Origin: Acetobacterium tundrae
GTDB taxonomy: Bacteria > Bacillota > Clostridia > Eubacteriales > Eubacteriaceae
DNA length: 33,425 nt
Assembly: GCF_008086615.1 (NCBI RefSeq)
Contig: NZ_RXYB01000026.1
Span: 1-33,425 of the forward strand
Reading direction: 5' to 3'
Under the pieces are notes generated by a model that did no database searches, was not told the origin of the DNA, and saw only the letters and a program-made list of their open reading frames with translations. Both the position numbers and the translations under genes were made by a program. This document shows positions 13,900-21,049 of this stretch, one piece after another. The stretch's first letter is position 1, and each line of letters begins with the position of its first letter.

Positions 13900-14709
13900 A
13901 TGATCATTATTGGAGAAAAAATTAATGGAACGATTCCTGCTGTTAAGGAAGCGATTGAAAATAGGGATGCAGCATTCATTGCGGATCGTGCGGTAAAGCA
14001 GGCAGCAGCAGGAGCAGACTTTATTGATGTTTGTGCAAGCACAGCGCCTGAGATTGAAATTGAAACGTTGAAATGGTTAATGGATATCATTCAGGATGCA
14101 ACGGATACACCACTTAGTATTGATAGTCCGAATCCACGTGTGATAGAAGCTGTATTCAAATATGCTAATAAACCGGGGATACTCAATTCAATTTCAGAAG
14201 AAGGTGATAAATGTGAAGTTCTGTTACCTCTTATGGAAGGAAACACTTGGGAAGTTGTCGGTCTTACCTGCAATGATCGAGGCATTCCTAACGATGTTCA
14301 AACGAAAGTTGATATTACTAAAACGATGGTTGAAAAAGCGTCAAAATACGGAGTCACACCTGATCGTATTCATATTGATCCCTGTGTAATGGCTTTATCA
14401 ACTGAAAATAATTCATTTCTAAATTTAGCTCAGGAAATTAGAGAGATCAAAGCATTATATCCATCGATTCATGTAACCGGAGCGGTTAGCAATATTTCGT
14501 TTGGCTTACCGGTACGTGCTTTAATGAATAAAACATTCATCGCATATGCGATTCAGGCAGGTATGGATTCAGCTGTGATGGATCCGCTTAACAGAGACAT
14601 GATGGGAACAATTTTTGCAGCATATGCACTTCTTGGAAATGATAAGTATTGTAGAAAATATAGTAAGGCATTCAGACAGGGGCTAATTGGGCCGATTAAG
14701 AATGAATAG
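13900..14709 (+). CDS. Second methyl-H4folate:corrinoid methyltransferase, 269 aa
   Basis: This is a pterin-binding TIM barrel with the same residues as its paralogue at 4451: Asp75 (IDSP), Asn96 (LNS), Asp160 (HIDP) and Asn198 (GAVSNISF). It transfers a methyl group between a corrinoid protein and tetrahydrofolate. AGGAGG precedes the ATG. It has its own promoter, shares a 258-base divergent control region with RACo, and is followed by the folate-branch genes. No methyltransferase I or corrinoid protein accompanies it, so its partner is encoded elsewhere or is the protein at 5320. It looks closer to the demethylase-type MtvA/MtgA group than to AcsE of CODH/ACS, but that needs a tree. Confidence 0.9.
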   Translation: MIIIGEKINGTIPAVKEAIENRDAAFIADRAVKQAAAGADFIDVCASTAPEIEIETLKWLMDIIQDATDTPLSIDSPNPRVIEAVFKYANKPGILNSISEEGDKCEVLLPLMEGNTWEVVGLTCNDRGIPNDVQTKVDITKTMVEKASKYGVTPDRIHIDPCVMALSTENNSFLNLAQEIREIKALYPSIHVTGAVSNISFGLPVRALMNKTFIAYAIQAGMDSAVMDPLNRDMMGTIFAAYALLGNDKYCRKYSKAFRQGLIGPIKNE

Positions 14710-15191
14710 TAATTTAATAATTGAAACAGGGCTTTTGCAAACAAAAAAAAAGAGTTTTGCTAAAGTCATTTTTTTATTGTGGAGTATATACGGAATTTAT
14801 AGTAAAAGATTTAACATAAAACAGAGGTATATTACTTTATTTCGCCAGATATAGTGAAAATAAGCGAAAAGCATCAAAAAAAGACGCTAATTCATAAATT
14901 TACGAAATAAACGATTTAAACAATATAAAGAATAATTATTTATGCATTATCAATATAAAATCGAATAAATATATTAATATGAATTAAATTGCTATATACG
15001 GATAAAATTTATACAAATGATTAAAAGTAGAGTAAAATCTTGTTCTAAATATTGATGTAAACCTTGTAAATTTACACAATATCAAGAAATATTATAGTAA
15101 AAAATTGTCTTATATTATATTTGTTTTTTCTTGTAAAATCAGCTATCATATAGGTATGTTAAAAATTTATCAAAGTATTGGAGGAAATGAT
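14710..15191. other. AT-rich 482-base intergenic region before the first fhs copy
   Basis: No gene is visible. A weak promoter may lie at 15071-15098 (TTTACA-N16-TATAGT). The segment 15003-15033 resembles the sequence before fchA at 19374-19405, including an identical TTTATACAAATGAT. From 15094 the region belongs to the direct repeat and contains the leader element at 15131. No clear terminator follows the methyltransferase gene. Confidence 0.7.
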
Positions 15192-16889
15192 ATGGGTTTA
15201 AAATCAGACATTGAGATTGCACAAGAGGCTACACCACAGGATATTCGTGTGATTGCAGCTAAATTGGGTCTAACAGAAGATGACTTGGATTTATACGGAA
15301 AATATAAAGCAAAGGTTGACTATAATCTGTTAAAAAAGGATACCGGCAAAAAAACAGCACGTTTAATTCTTACAACAGCTATTAATCCGACACCAGCAGG
15401 TGAAGGAAAAACCACAACAACAATTGGTGTTGCAGATGGTTTGGCAAAATTGGGAAAAAATGTTCTGGTTGCTTTGAGAGAACCATCTCTTGGACCAGTA
15501 TTTGGTGTTAAAGGCGGAGCAGCTGGCGGCGGATACGCTCAGGTTGTACCAATGGAAGATATTAACCTTCATTTTACCGGCGATTTCCATGCTATCGGAG
15601 CAGCTAACAATTTATTAGCCGCAATGATGGATAATCATATTAAACAAGGTAATGAATTAAGAATAGATCCTAAGAAAATAACATGGAGACGTTGCGTTGA
15701 CATGAATGACCGTCAATTAAGAAATATCGTTGATGGTTTAGGCGGATCAGGCGATGGCTTCTGTCGTGAAGATGGATTTGACATTACGGTTGCATCTGAA
15801 GTAATGGCAGCATTTTGTTTAGCCTCAAATATCGTTGATTTAAAAGAACGATGCGGACGAATAATTGTTGGCTATAACTTTGATGGAGATCCTGTAACAG
15901 CAGCAGAATTACAAGCACAAGGCGCAATGGCAGCTTTACTTAAAGATGCTTTGAAACCAAACCTGGTACAAACATTAGAAGGAACACCAGCATTCATTCA
16001 TGGCGGACCTTTTGCAAATATCGCTCATGGCTGTAACTCTGTAATTGCTACCCGTATGGCAATGCACTTTGCTGACTATGTCGTAACAGAAGGCGGATTC
16101 GGTGCTGACCTTGGAGCTGAGAAATTCTTGGATATTAAATGTAGAATGGCTAAGCTGAAACCAGACGCAGTAATCATTGTAGCAACGGTTCGTGCTCTTA
16201 AATACAACGGTGGCGTGGCAAAAGCTGATTTAAATGAAGAAAACCTGGTAGCATTAAAAGCAGGTTTACCAAACTTACTAAAACATGTTGAAAACATTAC
16301 GCAGGTATTTAAATTGCCAGCAGTTGTAGCGATCAACGAATTCCCACTGGATACACCAGCAGAATTAGCATTAGTTAAAGACGAATGTCAGAAACTAGGC
16401 GTTAATGTTGCACTTTCTCAAGTATGGGCAAAAGGCGGAGAAGGCGGAAAAGAATAAGCTAAAGAATTCGTTCGTTTAATTGATGAAAGCGAAGGAACGT
16501 TTGAATATAGTTATGAGCTTGATGTGCCGATCAAAGATAAGATTAATGCAATTGCAACTAAAATTTATGGAGCAGACGGCGTAGACTATACTCCTGAAGC
16601 AGAAAAACAGATTATAAATTTAACCAAACTTGGCTTTGATAAAGTGCCAATTTGTATGGCTAAAACACAATATTCTTTAACCGATGATGCGACAAAATTA
16701 GGCCGACCAACTGGATTCAGAATCACAGTTCGGGCAGCTAATATCTCAGCTGGTGCTGGATTTATCGTAGCATTAACAGGCGAAATCATGAAAATGCCGG
16801 GACTTCCAAAACGTCCAGCAGCAGAAAAAATCGATGTTGATGAAAACGGCGTAATTTCTGGATTATTCTAAAAACAAACAATAACATAA
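15094..16889 (+). repeat. Direct repeat, copy 1 (fhs unit)
   Basis: This 1796-base segment matches 17528-19323 at a constant offset of 2434 with no indels. I count seven differences: 15114, 15124, 15154, 15233, 15332, 16456 and 16467. Three fall in the 98 bases before the start codon and four in the 1680-base reading frame. Confidence 0.95.
15192..16871 (+). pseudogene. fhs: Formate-tetrahydrofolate ligase copy 1, interrupted by an in-frame TAA
   Basis: This is the same 559-codon gene as the copy at 17626, but codon 422 is TAA instead of TTA (Leu), and codon 426 is TTC (Phe) instead of GTC (Val). The predicted product is 421 residues and lacks the last 138. The N-terminal part keeps [12 protein letters not shown] and the [13 protein letters not shown] region. 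The remaining frame is still open to the normal stop, so a single change would restore it. The start is the ATG at 15192 behind GGAGG; the open frame extends 29 codons further upstream, but that is leader sequence. A strong terminator isolates it from the second copy. It is a recent pseudogene, a truncated but expressed protein, or a sequence error in a repeat. Confidence 0.85.
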
Positions 16890-16892
16890 GTG

Positions 16893-16936
16893 GACCGGTG
16901 ATATTCCAGACAGGGAATATCACCGGTCTTTTTTTT
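16893..16936 (+). terminator. Strong terminator after fhs copy 1
   Basis: GACCGGTGATATTCC and its exact complement form a 15-base stem with a 6-base loop, followed by eight T. It starts four bases after the end of the direct repeat, so copy 2 lacks it. Confidence 0.95.
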
Positions 16937-17625
16937 ACTCTTTGAGTTTTATGAAAACAATAGAAAGAAGAAAAGATAAAATATCGACAAATAATCGATA
17001 CATGAATGGACATACGAGCTTGAAATATGGCGATAAAATACTTATTGAAACTTTGTTTGAGATTTAACAAACAATGGAAGAAAATAAATTGCTATTAAAT
17101 AGAAAAATATTGACATTCAAACAAAAAAATGATAATCTGTATTTAAGATGTATATACAAGTAAATAGAAGGATAGCTGCAATAAAGAAACACATTCTTTT
17201 TATGTATTATGTATATAAATTGAAGAGATTGAGGGTGGTTGTTTGTAAGAAGGATAATAAGCAAGTCTGGAAAGTAATGCGTCACCGAGATTCAAACAAA
17301 ACAAATGGAAAAAATGATAATCTTACGAAATAAAACATTTAGCTTAAAAAACGAGGACATTGTATCAATTTAATTAACAATAACGCAATACAATGACATA
17401 ATAAGGAATCAAAGTAATATATGCAGGTGAAGCTGCTAAATATTTCACTTGACTTTACTTAGTAGAGTAAAATATTGTACGGAATATTGGTATACACCCC
17501 ATAAATGTAAACGTTATTCGGCTTTTAATAGTAAAAAATTGTCTTATGTTATATTTGATTTTTCTTGTAAAATCAGCTATCATATAGATATGTTAAAAAT
17601 TTATCAAAGTATTGGAGGAAATGAT
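16937..17625. other. Intergenic region and long leader before the second fhs copy
   Basis: I see no convincing gene; a 61-codon open frame at 17148 has no good ribosome binding site or family resemblance. Visible elements are TATCGA/TCGATA arms at 16982-17000, the promoter at 17110-17138, and a palindromic TGTATATACA at about 17149. A second AAATGATAATCT block at 17312-17323 follows a repeated ATTCAAACAAAA. From about 17461 the sequence resembles that before copy 1, and from 17528 it is the direct repeat. If the 17110 promoter is used, the leader is about 480 bases long. Confidence 0.6.
17102..17138 (+). promoter_or_regulatory. Promoter upstream of fhs copy 2 and the folate operon
   Basis: GAAAAATATTGACA (17102-17115) and TAATCT (17133-17138) are spaced as in the promoter of the methyltransferase II gene at 13771. 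TTGACA and TAATCT are 17 bases apart. Transcription would start near 17145. Confidence 0.6.
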
Positions 17626-19323
17626 ATGGGTTTAAAATCAGACATTGAGATTGCACAAGAGGCTACGCCACAGGATATTCGTGTGATTGCAGCTAAATTG
17701 GGTCTAACAGAAGATGACTTGGATTTATACGGAAAATATAAAGCAAAGGTTGACTATAATCTGTTGAAAAAGGATACCGGCAAAAAAACAGCACGTTTAA
17801 TTCTTACAACAGCTATTAATCCGACACCAGCAGGTGAAGGAAAAACCACAACAACAATTGGTGTTGCAGATGGTTTGGCAAAATTGGGAAAAAATGTTCT
17901 GGTTGCTTTGAGAGAACCATCTCTTGGACCAGTATTTGGTGTTAAAGGCGGAGCAGCTGGCGGCGGATACGCTCAGGTTGTACCAATGGAAGATATTAAC
18001 CTTCATTTTACCGGCGATTTCCATGCTATCGGAGCAGCTAACAATTTATTAGCCGCAATGATGGATAATCATATTAAACAAGGTAATGAATTAAGAATAG
18101 ATCCTAAGAAAATAACATGGAGACGTTGCGTTGACATGAATGACCGTCAATTAAGAAATATCGTTGATGGTTTAGGCGGATCAGGCGATGGCTTCTGTCG
18201 TGAAGATGGATTTGACATTACGGTTGCATCTGAAGTAATGGCAGCATTTTGTTTAGCCTCAAATATCGTTGATTTAAAAGAACGATGCGGACGAATAATT
18301 GTTGGCTATAACTTTGATGGAGATCCTGTAACAGCAGCAGAATTACAAGCACAAGGCGCAATGGCAGCTTTACTTAAAGATGCTTTGAAACCAAACCTGG
18401 TACAAACATTAGAAGGAACACCAGCATTCATTCATGGCGGACCTTTTGCAAATATCGCTCATGGCTGTAACTCTGTAATTGCTACCCGTATGGCAATGCA
18501 CTTTGCTGACTATGTCGTAACAGAAGGCGGATTCGGTGCTGACCTTGGAGCTGAGAAATTCTTGGATATTAAATGTAGAATGGCTAAGCTGAAACCAGAC
18601 GCAGTAATCATTGTAGCAACGGTTCGTGCTCTTAAATACAACGGTGGCGTGGCAAAAGCTGATTTAAATGAAGAAAACCTGGTAGCATTAAAAGCAGGTT
18701 TACCAAACTTACTAAAACATGTTGAAAACATTACGCAGGTATTTAAATTGCCAGCAGTTGTAGCGATCAACGAATTCCCACTGGATACACCAGCAGAATT
18801 AGCATTAGTTAAAGACGAATGTCAGAAACTAGGCGTTAATGTTGCACTTTCTCAAGTATGGGCAAAAGGCGGAGAAGGCGGAAAAGAATTAGCTAAAGAA
18901 GTCGTTCGTTTAATTGATGAAAGCGAAGGAACGTTTGAATATAGTTATGAGCTTGATGTGCCGATCAAAGATAAGATTAATGCAATTGCAACTAAAATTT
19001 ATGGAGCAGACGGCGTAGACTATACTCCTGAAGCAGAAAAACAGATTATAAATTTAACCAAACTTGGCTTTGATAAAGTGCCAATTTGTATGGCTAAAAC
19101 ACAATATTCTTTAACCGATGATGCGACAAAATTAGGCCGACCAACTGGATTCAGAATCACAGTTCGGGCAGCTAATATCTCAGCTGGTGCTGGATTTATC
19201 GTAGCATTAACAGGCGAAATCATGAAAATGCCGGGACTTCCAAAACGTCCAGCAGCAGAAAAAATCGATGTTGATGAAAACGGCGTAATTTCTGGATTAT
19301 TCTAAAAACAAACAATAACATAA
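17528..19323 (+). repeat. Direct repeat, copy 2 (fhs unit)
   Basis: This is the partner of 15094-16889, about 99.6% identical. The right edge falls 18 bases after the fhs stop codon; beyond it copy 1 has a strong terminator and copy 2 a weaker hairpin. Confidence 0.95.
17626..19305 (+). CDS. fhs: Formate-tetrahydrofolate ligase (intact copy), 559 aa
   Basis: This enzyme joins formate to tetrahydrofolate with ATP, giving 10-formyl-H4folate; run backwards it yields ATP during methyl-group oxidation. The length equals the family norm (about 556-560). Key parts are the P-loop-like [14 protein letters not shown] (about 66-79), [19 protein letters not shown], the long [12 protein letters not shown] stretch and a C-terminal [10 protein letters not shown]. 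The start is the ATG behind GGAGG; the open frame runs further upstream through the leader but has no better start. It is the first gene of the fhs-fchA-folD-rnfC2-metV-metF series, the Wood-Ljungdahl methyl branch. It is nearly identical to the interrupted copy at 15192. Confidence 0.97.
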   Translation: MGLKSDIEIAQEATPQDIRVIAAKLGLTEDDLDLYGKYKAKVDYNLLKKDTGKKTARLILTTAINPTPAGEGKTTTTIGVADGLAKLGKNVLVALREPSLGPVFGVKGGAAGGGYAQVVPMEDINLHFTGDFHAIGAANNLLAAMMDNHIKQGNELRIDPKKITWRRCVDMNDRQLRNIVDGLGGSGDGFCREDGFDITVASEVMAAFCLASNIVDLKERCGRIIVGYNFDGDPVTAAELQAQGAMAALLKDALKPNLVQTLEGTPAFIHGGPFANIAHGCNSVIATRMAMHFADYVVTEGGFGADLGAEKFLDIKCRMAKLKPDAVIIVATVRALKYNGGVAKADLNEENLVALKAGLPNLLKHVENITQVFKLPAVVAINEFPLDTPAELALVKDECQKLGVNVALSQVWAKGGEGGKELAKEVVRLIDESEGTFEYSYELDVPIKDKINAIATKIYGADGVDYTPEAEKQIINLTKLGFDKVPICMAKTQYSLTDDATKLGRPTGFRITVRAANISAGAGFIVALTGEIMKMPGLPKRPAAEKIDVDENGVISGLF

Positions 19324-19326
19324 ATT

Positions 19327-19372
19327 GATCGAGGAGGTTCCCTTCAGGGGGGATCTCTTGGTCCGTTTGTTT
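19327..19372 (+). terminator. Imperfect hairpin with T-rich tail between fhs and fchA (possible attenuator)
   Basis: GATCGAGGAGGTTCCC and GGGGGGATCTCTTGGTC can pair with several G-U pairs and two bulges, followed by CGTTTGTTTGTT. It stands where copy 1 has its perfect terminator. It may lower but not stop transcription into fchA. Confidence 0.4.
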
Positions 19373-19410
19373 GTTAAACTTTATACAAATGATGAAAGTG
19401 GAGTTAGCGA

Positions 19411-20070
19411 ATGGAATTTGATGTAGTAGGAACTGAGACCGAATCTATCTCAGCGAAAAAATGTACTGAATTTGTTGAAGTCCTGTACAGCAAAGCTGCT
19501 GTTCCAGGCGGTGGTGGTGCAGCCGCTTTAGTCGGTGCGATCGGAACGGCTTTGGCTGGGATGGTTTGTAACTTGACCACTGGAAAGAAAAAATATGCAG
19601 AATATGAAGAAGATATTCAACGTATTTTAAAAGAAGCACAGGTACTTCAGGATCGTTTATTAGCAATGATTGATGAAGATGCAAAAAACTTCTTGCCGCT
19701 TTCAAAAGCTTATGGCCTCCCAAAAGAAACGGAAGAAGAAAAAGCTTATAAAGCAAAAACTTTGGAAGAATGCACCAAGGTTGCGTGTAGTATTCCACTC
19801 GAAATCGTTGAGGTATGTTACAAAGCAGTATTGTTGCAGGAAGAATTAGTCGGAAAAGGTTCAGCTTTGGCCATTAGTGATGTTGCCTGTGGTGTACAAT
19901 GTTTAAGAGCTGGGATGATCAGTGGCTGGGTAAACGTTTTAATCAATATTAAAACAATTAAAGATCAAGATTATGTTGCAGATGTTAATAACAGAATAAA
20001 GCCAATGTTAACCAAAGGCGTTGAAATCTGTGACCGCGTTTATGCAGAAGTTGAAAAACAACTTTCATAA
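19411..20070 (+). CDS. fchA: Methenyl-tetrahydrofolate cyclohydrolase (FTCD-C family), 219 aa
   Basis: This is a helical cyclodeaminase/cyclohydrolase-family protein. AAVPGGGGAAALVGAIGTAL at about 29-48 is the glycine-rich folate-binding part, and the GSALAISDVACG segment (about 153-164) is also typical. It interconverts methenyl- and 10-formyl-H4folate in the cytoplasm. The length is in the normal range (about 205-220). GTGGAG precedes the ATG. It lies between fhs and folD, its partners in the pathway. The neighbouring FolD seems to have lost cyclohydrolase activity, which makes this gene essential for the branch (inference). Confidence 0.95.
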   Translation: MEFDVVGTETESISAKKCTEFVEVLYSKAAVPGGGGAAALVGAIGTALAGMVCNLTTGKKKYAEYEEDIQRILKEAQVLQDRLLAMIDEDAKNFLPLSKAYGLPKETEEEKAYKAKTLEECTKVACSIPLEIVEVCYKAVLLQEELVGKGSALAISDVACGVQCLRAGMISGWVNVLINIKTIKDQDYVADVNNRIKPMLTKGVEICDRVYAEVEKQLS

Positions 20071-20115
20071 ATAAAGTAATAGTAAAAATTTTGAATTAAG
20101 AGGAGTATTGTAATT

Positions 20116-21021
20116 ATGACAGCAAAATTATTAAGTGGAAAAGAAGTTAGTGAATCCATACTGGCGGAAGTACTTAAAGATGCCAATGAATTAAAGAATA
20201 AAGGCATTACAGTAAAAATGGCAATTATGCGTGTTGGGGAAGATCCAGGTTCTATTTCTTATGAAAAAAGTATCATCACAAGAATGGGAAAATCTAATAT
20301 TGAAGTTGAATCTGTTCAATTTCCAATCGATGTAACAGAAGCTGATTTTATCGCAAAACTTCAATCAATTAATGAAGATAAAAACACGCATTCAGTTTTA
20401 ATCTTCCAGCCACTTCCTGAACAAATTGATGCCGAAAAAATCAAATATCTTTTAAGTCCAGAAAAAGATCCTGATGCACTTAATCCTACAAACTTGGGAA
20501 AATTAATGATCGCAGACGAAAAAGGATTCTTCCCATGTACAGCAGAAGGTGTTATGGAAATGTTTAAATTCTATAAGATTGATGTTAAAGGCAAAGATGT
20601 CGTTATTATAAACAACTCAAATGTATTGGGTAAACCACTGGCAATTATGCTGACAAATGAATTTGCTACGGTAACAATCTGTCATGTATTTACAAAAGAT
20701 ACGGCTGCATACACAAGAAAAGCAGATATTGTTGTAACCGCATGCGGTATTTATGGTTTGGTTAAAGCAGATATGTTAAATGAAAATTCTATTCTGATTG
20801 ATGTAGCTATGTCTCAGATGAAAGATGCAAATAAAGAATTTGTATTAAATGCAGAAGGCAAGAAAATCCGTGCCGGAGATGCTCACGTAGACTGTTTAGA
20901 CAAAGCGGCAATGATTACTTCAGCAACGCCTGGATGTGGTGGCGGAACAGGACCTATCACAACGGCATTATTGGCTGCACATGTTATTAAAGCATGTAAA
21001 ATGCAAAACGGATTACTATAA
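20116..21021 (+). CDS. folD: Methylene-tetrahydrofolate dehydrogenase, FolD family, likely dehydrogenase-only, 301 aa
   Basis: The fold and motifs are those of FolD: VGEDPGS (40-46), PLP (99-101), KDPDALNP (117-124), NNSNVLGKP (166-174) and a C-terminal TPGCGGGTGPIT. Several key positions differ. The YxxxK motif is Tyr49 followed by Ile53, so the cyclohydrolase lysine is missing. The usual VQLPLP is IFQPLP, with Phe97 replacing Gln. The GRS segment, whose arginine helps bind NADP, reads NNS. This suggests an NAD-dependent dehydrogenase without cyclohydrolase function, and a separate cyclohydrolase gene (fchA) lies just upstream. AGAGGAG precedes the ATG after a 45-base gap. The enzyme oxidises methylene- to methenyl-H4folate or does the reverse. 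Confidence 0.93.
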   Translation: MTAKLLSGKEVSESILAEVLKDANELKNKGITVKMAIMRVGEDPGSISYEKSIITRMGKSNIEVESVQFPIDVTEADFIAKLQSINEDKNTHSVLIFQPLPEQIDAEKIKYLLSPEKDPDALNPTNLGKLMIADEKGFFPCTAEGVMEMFKFYKIDVKGKDVVIINNSNVLGKPLAIMLTNEFATVTICHVFTKDTAAYTRKADIVVTACGIYGLVKADMLNENSILIDVAMSQMKDANKEFVLNAEGKKIRAGDAHVDCLDKAAMITSATPGCGGGTGPITTALLAAHVIKACKMQNGLL

Positions 21022-21049
21022 ATTCAGAAAAAAAACAGGAGGTATATAA

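Noticed and set aside
15105-15191. N-terminal extension of fhs
   Set aside because: The extra codons are leader sequence; GGAGG sits directly before the ATG at 15192, where the family proteins begin.
16455-16457. In-frame stop in fhs copy 1 as a recoded codon
   Set aside because: The codon is TAA, not TGA or TAG, so selenocysteine or pyrrolysine insertion is not expected, and copy 2 has a plain leucine there.
16524-16871. Separate gene for the 3' part of fhs copy 1
   Set aside because: It is only the continuation of the interrupted fhs frame; no ribosome binding site precedes the internal start.
17148-17333. 61-codon open frame between the fhs copies
   Set aside because: No ribosome binding site, no family resemblance, strongly basic translation typical of AT-rich noncoding DNA.
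15094-19323. Insertion sequence or transposon as cause of the direct repeat
   Set aside because: No transposase, terminal inverted repeats or short target duplication were seen at the repeat borders.
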